Source: Symsagittifera roscoffensis
Taxonomy: Eukaryota; Xenacoelomorpha; Acoela; Convolutidae
Reading direction: 5' to 3'
Length of the DNA: 64,000 bases
Assembly (NCBI RefSeq): GCF_963678635.1
Contig: NC_087066.1
Coordinates: 31,315,301 to 31,379,300, forward strand
This document shows, one piece after another, positions 31,917 through 43,900 of the stretch. Numbering within the stretch: the stretch's first letter is position 1; every line of letters begins with the position of its first letter. The notes beneath the pieces were generated by a model. It was not told where the DNA came from. It ran no database searches and worked only from the letters and a program-made list of their open reading frames with translations. A program made the translations under genes and the position numbers.

Positions 31917-34900
31917 CTAAAATTTTTCCCAATTGGTTAGATATTTTTCGAAACCACCAATAAATTTGTTAAAAGTAATGCGAGAGCCAAAAATAATAAT
32001 TTTTTAACAGCTGAAGTAAATGGGAAACCGAAGTTCGGAAAAAGTAAAATCGCTTGATTAAATTTTGCTCCTTTTTCTCTATTTTTTCAAGCATAGAGAG
32101 TACTTTATGGAGTGAAAAATCATTGATCTACAAATAAATCGCATCTTAATCGGAGGCTTACCTTGATCTGGAGCGGGACCTTGGCGATCTGGTCCTGGAT
32201 CTGGATCTAGACCTGGATTTTCCTCCACCTCCCTCTTCGGTCATTGTGATCTTGCGACCATTGATCTCAGTGCCATCCAACTTTTTAATGGCTTTAATCA
32301 TGTCGTCGCGTGTCTCAAACTCCACGATTCTAAATCGTTTTCAGATATATTTTTGAAACTTCTTCATATCTTTAGTAGTTGTTTCCATTTTATAAAAACA
32401 TCGAAACATCGGTGCTAATGCCTAAAAACTATTTGGGAATATAACTGCATTAACCGAAATCTTAAAAAATCTCTATGCTTACGTGGAATGACACGTGAAT
32501 TTCAACATATGCAAAAAATTTGAGCTACAGCAGCCAAAGGATTAGCCGAAAGTATCAATCAAGAGAACTCACATGAGAAGTCAATAAAAAGTAAATTCGC
32601 CCCACTGAGAGGTCAATAAAAAGCTTCGCCTCACTTGCGATGAAAGAATAAAAACAAGACGTTTTTTTTTCAAACCTATTACAGATAAAAATGTAGTAGA
32701 TTAGACGACCAAAAAGACAATGGCTATTTAGTCACAAAATCTACAATTTCACAAACTCCAAGACTTTCTTGAAGTTTAGCTTCGGAACGGTAGTTAACCA
32801 TGGTCAAAAATAGCCTAAGTTATTACTGTCTATCAAATTGTAAACCTCACTTTGGTCGCTTTGCTCTTTGCTCACTTGGTCGCTTGTTATTGAAAATGAC
32901 TAATATGCTTTGCACCTAAAGGACATAGTCATATTTCAAGAAATTGTGAAAAATGGTCAAAAAGAGGGCGTTACTCCTCTGCCCAAATTTCTAGAGAATT
33001 TAAGGGCTTTTTTTCACGAGGTGGATGAGGCGTTAATTAACTTCTAAAAAACTTAGAATTTTTTCTTTTTGCTAATTGGTTTCATAAATATTATATTTAT
33101 CACTTATTCATGACTCATTGATGTGCTTTTCTTTTGTGTAATCTATGGGGTACGCTCCTAGTGGGTTTGAAGAAAACCCTTTGCGTATCCTCACTTAACA
33201 ATCTTGGGTAAACTGTTGATTCATTTATTATGTGATAAAAAATATACTTTTTGTTTAATGTAATAGTGTATCTGATTGTTGAGTGAAATTAATTCTTCTT
33301 CTTCTTCTTCTTCTTATTCAAATTAACTGGTCTTGTCTCATCAAATAAGGCTCAATACAATGCTGATTTAAATTATCCGGAAAAAACGAACAAAACTTGA
33401 ATTTTCAAACGCGTTTTTCTCAAATTGGGCTGAGATTAGACAAAACGTGTACTGAACAAAAGTTGCTTAGAATTTCGTCAGAATTATTATGGTGCAATTT
33501 TTTCTCCGAAATTCTCAACCAAAATTTTACCCCAAAAATAGGTCATTTTGGCTTTTTAAAAAAACTTTTTAATCAAAAATTACGCTGACACTACTTTGTT
33601 AATTGATGAGAAATATATATCACAAGAAGCCTCTTACACAGCCCAACAAAATTCTAGAACAGTTGAATCTCCAAAAACCTGTATAAGAGAAAATATTTTT
33701 GCTTGATAGTCAAGAAATGTGATTTTTACTACATAAAACCCAAAATCTTTGCTTAAAAACAATTTTTAAACAATTTACTCACGTTTTTGGAGATTTAACC
33801 CTTCTAGAACTTTGTTGGTATGTGTCAGAAGCGTCTTGTGATATATATTTCTCATCAATTAACAAGTAGTTTCAGCGTAATTTTTGGTTATTTAAAAAAA
33901 CCAAAATGACCCATTTCTGGGGTAAAATTTTGGTTGAGAATTTCGGAGATATTAATTCTGATGAAATTCTAAACAACTGTTCTTCTCTACACTTTTTCTC
34001 TAATCTTAACCCAAATTGAGAAAAACGCGTTTGAAAATTCAAGTTTTGTTCGTTTTGTCCGGATAATTTAAATCACCACTGTACTATTTAATAAGGTTAC
34101 GCATGAGTTAATCAGAGAAATTTCAGGAACCTAATTGCTCAGATAGCAAAAGTTCTGTTTTCGGCCGAGTAAACAGGTTTTTTTTTGTCTAAAATACATC
34201 AACCACCGAATCCATGAGATATCTGGGTGGACATTTTTTTTCCAAACGGGAGACAATTGAGATTTAAATGATCCTCTTCTTGTTCCTCCGGGACGTTATT
34301 CAAAAAAAATTGACACAAAGCCGCATCAAATAATTGCACGAATTAATGCCGCCATTAGACGATAGAGGCCGAAAGTGACCCCAGATAAACCCAACAACTA
34401 TTATCATGAAATAACAACGGCGGTTTCAAATTGAAACAATTTGTTACACAAACGAATAAGGGAAAAATAATTCTTTCAACAGAACGCGCAGGCAAGTTCA
34501 AACTCTCTATTTAATTTTTGCTTGTGAGTAGTGGTCCAACCGAATGTCCGCACGTTCGTTCGACAATAAGCCTTCGAAGGCTCTGGCAAACATTCGGTCC
34601 GATTTGACCTGCATTTTATTGAGTAGTTTACACAAAGTATATATAAATCACTTTGGCGAGGCAAATTTTCTGTATACCATTCTCGAGTACCCCTTCTGAT
34701 GGTGTTTTAGCACTGCTGGAAACGTTGTCATCAAAAAAAGGGCAACAGTTATTGGAGATCGTGTAAACATGCAAACCATTCTGCATGGAATTTGGAATAA
34801 AATATTGGGTTTCATTTGTTTTCTCAAAAAACCGCTGAACTATCGATTGTTCGAACGTTCGACTAATGCTCGAATGTTGCTGACGAACATTCGAATTCAA

Positions 34901-37900
34901 CTTTCGATCGAATGTTGCACCACTAATTGTGAGCGCTAAGTGAAAAATGATTAAGACAACATCGTTTAATAATGCACCTGTATAATTCAAGTAATGGCAA
35001 AAAAACAAGGATAGACGGTTACTATGCAAGTAGCACAGAATGTTCCAACGATACTCTAATTTTTTCAAATAAGTGTCATTTTTTCTGCGTGGTGTGACAA
35101 AAAAAATCTAAACGAGAAACTGGAACTTAGGAATATTCGACAAGAAGACTAAAAAGCAAATCGAACAACACTTTTCTAAAAAAAATGACTAAGAAAAGAA
35201 AAAAATCAAAAAAAAATACTTTCTTTTCAAATTTTTTTTTGAAGAAATTTGGAAATTTTAATTCAAAATCGGCGCTTAAAAACTCAAACAAAAACTTTAT
35301 TTGAGTAAAACTAATTTTTTAAGACCTATATTTAGCAAAAATAAGCTATTTAAAGCCTGCTCGCTAGCATTATTCGCTCGAAAATCCAAAAAATTAAAAC
35401 CTGAATTTCTCAATACTGGGTCTACATTTTGGCAAATTTTTTGAGTCGTTCGAATCACAACTGAAAGGGCTTTAATATGATATATCAGTCGATCCATTCG
35501 TCTTGCGAGGAGAACAAAAAGAAAAAAGAAAACACACTCGAATACAAAGTTTCTCCACATTTTTCAAATAGTCGGAACAATAAGCAGCTTTTTATCTGAG
35601 GCTGGCAGGTCAAGCAGTCAAATTTTCCTGCGCAGAAGACGTAAAAAGGAACTGATTCACTCAAAAAGCTACTTATCTACCACAGAAAAGTACAACAGAC
35701 GAAACAATTAGTTCACTCTTACTTCAAGAAGTGTTAAAAGACGGCGAGCACCTTGCCGAAACAAAATCTTTTATCAAACAAGCTCAAGCCACCAGTTTAA
35801 AGAAAAGCAAGAACTCACAATATCTGTCAGTGAAAAAAAACAATCCAAACCGAATTTACAGCTTTCAATGATCAAGCTAGGAAACATCAAAATGTTTCAA
35901 GTAATTTCATAAAGCCAATCGGATGACGAAACGTTTAGGTTTTTCTAAGCAAGCTATTCCAGCTACGAAACGTTGAAAAATTTCATGTAACTCCTTGAAG
36001 CGAATCGGTTGCGAAACGTTAAATTTTCCAAGCAGGCTACTCCAGCTGAAAAAAAACTTTGAAATAGATCAAGGGTTTCTAAGACCGAATCGTTTGCGAA
36101 AAGTTGAAGTTTTTCTTATTGAAGCCATCCAGCGGTGAACAAATTCATGTTGTTTTTAAGACCGAAACGTGTTGCAAACTCAGTTTTATACAGCGAGCTT
36201 TTCGAGAGATAAATTCAAATTACTCCAAATTGTTATCTGATCGAGCCCTTTTGCAAAAAATTAAAGATGGCCAAGCGAAAAAACTTTGGAAATTTTAAGT
36301 TATTTCATAGAGCGAATTGGTTAGCAAAAAGCAGTTTTTGTTAAGCAAGCTATTCAAGCTACGAAAATTTGATATTTAACTTTTTTCCTGAAGCAAATCA
36401 GCAGGCAAAAAATTCGATGTAAGCGAGCTTTTCAAGCCTCAAAGTAACAAAATGTTTCATAACTGAATCGATTCAAAAAATTTGGACCAATTGTTTCGCT
36501 AAAAATGTTTTTTTAAACCAGAAATTCAAGCTTAGAAATTCAAACCAGAAATTCAACTTCAATTCAACTCAATCCGTTCCCAAACAATTAGTTTTTTAAG
36601 CATAGAGGGAGCTGTTCCTAGTGGATTAGTTTCAGACTGAAAATAATCTGTAACCGCAAAAGTTTGGAACAGAAATGGGCATGTACTGTCTAAGCTTACA
36701 GTTCAATCGAGTCATCTTGCCCAATGAGTTCTTTATTTAGAAAAACACCTGGAATATTCCAAACTTAAGAATATTGTATAGATCTAGAAAATTCTTTGAC
36801 TTCTCATAAACTTAGAGCCTTCAAAAAAGCTCAAGATAAAAAGTCCTAATGCGCTAAGAGCGCAACGTTTCAACTTTTCTATGGAGCACAACGTTTAAGA
36901 AGTCTTGGATCAAAATGCTCAGGAGGTATTAGGCCAGAACTTTCAATCATTCTTAAGTCTGGAAGTTTCTAGAAGTCAAAAAGCTAGACGCATAAGCAAG
37001 ATAAGTTCAATTCAACTTCAAAGCTAGACAGTACCTGTCCACGTTTAGTCTAAATTTTTGCGATTACAGATTCATTTCAGTCTGAAATGAAACAACTAAA
37101 AACAGCAACCACGATGCTTAGAAAAACTAAATTTTCCTAGGCGATTCGAGCTAAAAAAATGCTGGACTAGCTTGATTTAAAAAGCTTACAAATTTCCCAC
37201 ACTGATTCAGTCTATGAAATAATTTGAAAAACTTCTGACTTTTGTAGCTTAAGCAGCTTGAAATTTGAAATTTTTTCAATCCGATTTACGATGTGACTGA
37301 ACTTGAAATTTTTCGAATTTTCATTGCTTAGACAACTATTTTTTTTGAGATTCGATTGATTATTGGAGAAGGGCTGCAAGTTAGATTTAAAATCAAAAAT
37401 TTTCAACCTGTTTTTCTCGAAATTGCAGAATTTTTGGAAATTTTTTAAATGTATAGTCCGATACTTATTCGTGTTAACTGATGTTGCGTGAAAACCAAAA
37501 ACCAAACCAAAAAAGAAACGAATACAAATTCCTCCCCATTTTCGATGGTTTAAGCAAAATGTGTTTCAAACAATTCCATTAATAGTGTCAATGAAGAAAC
37601 AAATGCTTATTATACAGTTTCCATGAGTGAAAAATGTATGATGAGACTTTTCTCTATAAGGACTTAAAAAAATCTAGGTAAAAACCCAAACCTATGGAAA
37701 CATTTTTCAATCGCTAACTCATTTCTAGCTCGAACATAAATTATCCGAAGAAAGCCAGCAAATTTGAAATTTTGTTCTATATTACTAAGTCGAGACTCCA
37801 TTTTCACACAAGTACCACAAACGACAATGATTGCTTCGTGTAAAGCTAGAAATCTTTGTTTTTATATGCTAGGATGAACATTAGACTGTCAAGAAATAGA

Positions 37901-40900
37901 TCACGTTTTTCAGCCACAGCATGTTTTCAAAGTAAAAGCATTCTAGTGTGAATGACGTATCAAACTAATGAAGCGATGCATCTTTCGTAGACACTCGTTG
38001 AACCAAAACAAAATCGGAGTTGTCAGTGGTACAACAATTTTGGAAAACTGTAAAACCTTCTAAATCCCCCTACCTGTCCATACGCTCTCGCATGCAAAAA
38101 CATCATTACTTCTTTTAAAACACCAAGTACGAAGCAACAAAGCTGATAGAGATAGGCCGATATTTTCAGCCAAAAAAAAAAACGAAATTAGTGAGACTCA
38201 AAATTTATCTCGAACTGGTAACTGCTCGAACTGGTAATTAATTTACCCTAATCAAAATTCGCCACAAGTGAAATAGGGCGTAATAACAACGGGTATGATA
38301 TAACAACGGTTCTCTAAATTGAAAATGCCACAAATGAGCAACCTGATGAAACGACCCAAAGATAGAAGAAAAGATGTTTAGAGGATGAAAAGTCTAGTTT
38401 TCCCTAGAAAAAATTGTTTAAAGGATGTCCGGATTGATAACAAGCATTTGCACTCACAAGCAGCAATAAACGATAAATAACTTCTTTTAATGACACTTAA
38501 TGGGGATTATGTAATACTTAGAATCTCAGTATTCTTACCCGGTGCGGTCCTCGCCCTTGTGGCACTCGGCGAAGGTCACGTTTCCTCCCTTGCGACAATA
38601 GTCTTTCAGGTCCTGAAATCAAATGACAGTTCAACTTAATCATATCACGTTTTACTATTACGTACAAAACTGGCATAATTCATAATCATCTATAACCGCT
38701 TCGGAAGGTAACCTAATATCGTAGAAGCCCTTTAGATACATGAACTATCAAAACACGACCAGTCATCGTAAACGAAGCTTTACAATGACTTTTAAACAGA
38801 AAAAAAAAATTACAATCTTTTTTGCGATAACTGTTTTATAACAAAAGTTTGGTTTGGTATTCAATAAATAACCCAGCGTGAAATACTTTCCAAAATATTA
38901 AACCCTAAAACCTAAAAGGTCGAATTTAACTATTAAAAACCCCATTCATGTTAGCGCTACTTCCTTTTTTGATAAAAAAAAGTGTTTCAATATCGCTTCT
39001 ACCCATCATAAATCCGACCGAGAACATCGTTTGAAAGAACATCTAGCGATTTGAACGTCTACATGTGACTGAACGTGAGTTTGCCCCTGCCGATCACTAT
39101 CACTACAGCCTCATGACGTCATGACTAATGTCCTTGTTCAACTCTTTACGTCATTTTACATCACATCACCTCACGAACATCATCATCAGCTCACAGTACA
39201 AATTCGAGAGTGAGAAACATCTTCCGTGTAAAAAGTCGAAGAAACCAAACTGAACCGGTTGAATTGAATCGAAATGATTGGATTGATTTTGAGTATGTAG
39301 TGGACATCAAATTAAGAGGTTATGTTCGCGGGAGCGCTGCGGCCTGTTGTCGCTACGCTCCGCGGGGGCAAAGCAACAGGATGAGATGATGATCGATGCC
39401 TTGTACGTAGAAGAACTCTATCATCTATATCATCTCATCTCATCTGCTCGAGGAGAATGAAGTGACTTCGCACCGAGGACTGAAGATATATAACTATTTA
39501 ATCATCGAAAATACCAACCCAGCTAATTCATAACTTAAGTTCAGTCAGCCTCATTTTGAGCTTTAAAACCCTCCGAAACATCTGCTAATAACAATCATAG
39601 TAAAATTTGAATTGAACTGTTCGTCAAAAGATGGACCTAAATCTAAATTTAGTGTACACAGAAATTTTTAAAATAGCGAAAAAGCCTGAAAAGCAGGGGC
39701 GGATTTAGCCCCCCCCCCCTCAGGGATTCGACCCCCTGCCAAAATTTCCAAAAAGTGCCGAAGAACATTTTTTTTGGCGGCCTGTTTTTTAAAATTTTGC
39801 CTGGGCGCAGAAAATTTGACCAAACCAGGGTCTTTTTACTACGTTGGGAGAGCTCGGAAAATCAAATTGGTCAACCTAAAAAGAAAGGTTGAAAAAACCC
39901 TCGAAAGTTTTTTGAAAATCCAAAATCCGCCCCTGCTGAAAAGTAATCTGTTTCTGAAAAAAATTGAACCAAGCCAAATATTAAATTGGTCTTTTCAAAG
40001 CGTGGAATATTATTATATTAGACTCACTATGATCAGGGATCCGACCTCGCTTAAATTTATATACCTGCCAGCTGACACGTGACGACAGATTTTCCACTCT
40101 CACTCGGTATTTGGTTCTTGTAGGAGGGCCATATCTAAACGGACAACAGACTAGAGTCAGACACAACGTCAGAAAAATAACAATAAGAAGGCAGAAGCCA
40201 AAATGCACAGGATGCATGCCACTGGAAAGTTTTCAAAACACTAAAAATTGAAACTAGTTCTTAAATTTTACCCAGACGTCGTCAAAAAAACGTTGAGAAA
40301 AGTCATTTAAGTTTTGCTAATAGAATTGGTAAATTTTGATTTTTGAGACCTAAAAAAGCCAGGTCACCGCGAGAAATTAACAAAAGGGCTTTACTTGTCG
40401 AGCCAAATGGGGGTGCGCCTTCTCTCTCTGCCACGTCCACCTCCTCCTCCTCCGCCCCCTCTGTAGTCGTCGTACTCGTATCTGTCACTTCCATGAGGGG
40501 TTCCCCTCGCCCGCTCCACCCTCACTCGCACTCCCAGGAGTCGCCTGCCGTCTAGGTCTCGGATGGCATCATCGCCGTCACGTCCGTCCTCAAAATCCTA
40601 AAATGGGATTTGAAAGATTATGGCTGAAACTTCGCAAGCCTAATCGAATCAAAAGAAAACCACTATAAACACTTCTCAGAGAACCGCTACTTAACTTGAG
40701 CTGATATTTAGGAGCAAAAAAGCATTACTAGGTAAAACTTTGCAATAAATAATGCCAATCAACCAAATTGATTGGCAATATTTTTAGAACCTCATTTTTA
40801 GCACGCATTAGAAATTTATTGTTGCGCCCAATTCACGAAATGGGAAGGAACTATGAGCAAAATAAGATTTTTGTACCTCTGAATTTGACTACTTAAAATA

Positions 40901-43900
40901 AAGCTCATAGAGGTTCAAGTAAGGATTATCATATTAAAGCCCTTTCAGCCGTGATTCAGATTCCAAAACAAGTTGTCGGTTTCGTTCCAGAAAAACGGGT
41001 CTGAACTTCCCGTTTTTCTGGACTAAATGACCAGAAATTTACGAACGATACTGAACTCTCAGATCAAATCTAAGGCAATTTTCACATTGATTTAGCTCGG
41101 TGAATTGACATATAATAAACACAGAGGCGAAGCGGAGCTTCGCACCGCTTGCGATACAACAAATATAAAAAAATATAGATCAAACAAATTTGAATGTTAA
41201 AACTAGGCGAACCAAAAATTTGGTATGGCTCGATAAAAAAAACAACTAGGTGCCCAGCTAAAGCTCTAGGCACGTGTTTGATATTGAATGTCTTTGCTAC
41301 ACTGATGTTGCACGAAAAATGTGATTTCAAAAATTGGACTTTGCACAAAACCTTAGTTGTTTCTCTAGTAGAATAAAAGAGAAGCGTAAAAAATTTTGAG
41401 ATAATCATTTTTCCCAAGGAGATAGCATTTCTCTTACAAAAAAAATTAAGGAGGTGTCGCTTTTGCAAGAACAATTATCGCCTCCGGTTCTTTCAATTGA
41501 ACTTTTCATCTCAGATTTGATGGTGTAAATTTAAAAAAATCAAAAAGTTTTAAACTGTCAAAAGTTCTAAAAAACGGTCAAGACTACCCAAAAATAGGCA
41601 GTGGCCGCTCAAGCAGAGAAGATTCCCACATCCGGGTTTCTTAATTGAACACAACCTGAGAATTGGCACGGTAGTTTTCGCTGAGTCAAAAAGTTTCTTT
41701 GACTTCTTTGAATGCCATAACTTCTTTCTTAAAAAACAGCATAGCCAATTATAAAGGTAGGCTTTTTTTTTTTTTTATTTGCCCCCGGCCTGCTCAGTGC
41801 AGGACCAACCGTGGGGGAGGGGGGATGTCATCCATTTTGCCGCAGCCGGTCCCACCTTGAGGAGGCGGATGACACTAGGACCCCTCCAGCCGTGACCGAA
41901 GCGGGGTTCAAGGTAGGCTTTCAACAACCTGTTGCTCGATTAAACCTATATTAGATTTATCAGGATATTTCCAAAAAACCGTTAACAAATCAAACATTTG
42001 ACATTTCCAAGAAACATAACTTGTTCTAATAAAAAATAGGGTGTAGCCGCTTAAAAAGAAGGAACTCACGCAACCTGTTATTTCGATTAAACCCAAAATC
42101 TCAGATTTGGGAGGGCAGTTCTCGAGAAAAGTAATAAAAAACAGTCAAAAGTTCAAAATTTCGACGGCCATAACTTCTGGTGTCAAAAAAAACTGAGCGT
42201 ACTTGCCTAAAAAAATGTGCTTCCCAAAAGCCGTTCATTTATTCGATGAACGGCTTGTGGGAAGCACATTTTTTTAGGCAAGTACGCCCAAATTTTTCTG
42301 GCACCACAAGTTTTGGCCGTCGGAATTTTGAACTTTTGATTGTTTTTTATTACTTTTCTCGAGAACTGCCCTCCCAAATCTGAGATTTTGGGTTTAACCC
42401 AAAATCTCAAACATGGCAGAGCTGTTATCGAGAATACTTAAAGTTTCAGTAACGGTCAAAAAATGAAAAATTTTAATTTTCAGATCGCGATAACTTCTTG
42501 AGTAAAACTTTTAGCGAGTCTTTGAGTCCATTAGTCCAGAGGAACTTCCCACTATCTGTAATCTCATCGAACTCACAATATCAGATTTGAGAGGTTATTT
42601 ACCGAGAAAAGTCAAAAAGATCCAAAAAACGGTCAAAAATCAAAAATTTGACTACTTCGAGGGCCATAACTTTATGTGTCAAAAAAAATTGGTCGTAGCC
42701 ACTTATGCAGGGGAGCTTTTCAAAACAGTTCTATCCATTTAAACCAAAAACTCATATTTGAGAGCAGTAGTTTTCGAGAATACGAAAAAAATATGGGTCA
42801 AATATTCCTCCACACTTTTCGAAGGCTGTAGACAGAGGGGTCAAGTGAAAAAAGACTTTAGGGAAAAGTGCAGACACACAGAGGATTAAGCGGTCTTTCA
42901 ATCGATACTCCTATTTTGAAAATTAAGAAAACTTACAGAGAAAAACTAAAATTTTTGTAAAAAGTGACAAAAAATTTCCAAACGAAAAAAATGAAATTTC
43001 AACAAACAGATTGATAAAAATACAGACTTGAAAAAAGCGAAGGGGAGCACTAAAACTGTGTTGATCTTTAAATCTCCCAAACTAAGGTCATTAAGCCAAT
43101 GAAAAAAAGGCCGAAACAATTTTGGCCATGGAATTTTATTAGCGAAAAAACAAAAGAAATATGAAGTCAAGGTAAATAGAATTACAAAATGTAGACGTGA
43201 ATCAAACACTAAAAACAACGCTAAAAACACTAAAAACTTAAAAAATGCGCGTAGAAAAAAAACAATTCCGAGATATGACAGTTAAGACAAAAACAGATAA
43301 GCAGACAAATAATTCTGTGACATATTTTTTTTTAAACAGAATATTTCCCGTTTGAAAAAAAGGGGTCCTGGTCTGACTCTAACCCAAGACCTTTGCCGTC
43401 CAGTTATATTCGTTGCCTCCAACCTAAGTTGGCCAGGAACGCTAAGAAATTTGAATACATTACGAATCAAAGTAGAGATGAGTCCAGACGTCCAGATGAG
43501 TCCTGTGGACAAAGTTGTTGATGGGGAAAAAGTCTAGAGCTCGGTTGCAATACCCGTGCTTATCGTAAAACCCGACTATCTTAAACGTATAATCGGAAGT
43601 TTTGGCTTTCGTTAAAAAAAGTACAATCGTACAACTTCAGATCAAAATTCTTACTCAATTACAACAACCACTCAAAGCTTCTCAGATTTTTTTTGCTGCT
43701 CGACTATAATTTTTGATTGCACTCCCGAGAACATTTTTATGTTGGAGTTGAGCCGCCTCTTATATCAAACAATCAAGCAGCCTTAAATAAAAAAATCATG
43801 GTCTCGCGCCCGCTCCGCCCCCCCCCCCCCCCGTAACCTTAGCATATATGGGCGCCAAAGGCGCCTTGAAACTTTTTGGGTCATTCAGCCAAACATGGAT

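Larger units (their letters stand above)
41521..42860. repeat. Tandem array of ~150 bp degenerate units
   Basis: Recurring phrase 'ccataacttctt..caaaaaa' followed by 'attaaacccaaaatctcaga' and 'gagaaaagtcaaaaa' at about 41715, 42170, 42488 and 42665. One unit has been inverted (entry at 42087) and one interrupted by a retroposed insert (41766). Confidence 0.6.

Noticed and set aside
34628-35068. 146-codon minus-strand open frame
   Set aside because: Overlaps the hAT-like MITE at 34529-34925, has no recognisable domain, and lies inside an SR-gene intron.
41082-41474. 130-codon minus-strand open frame
   Set aside because: Coincides with a dispersed repeat copy (41119-41520); the matching copy at 6202 does not keep the frame.
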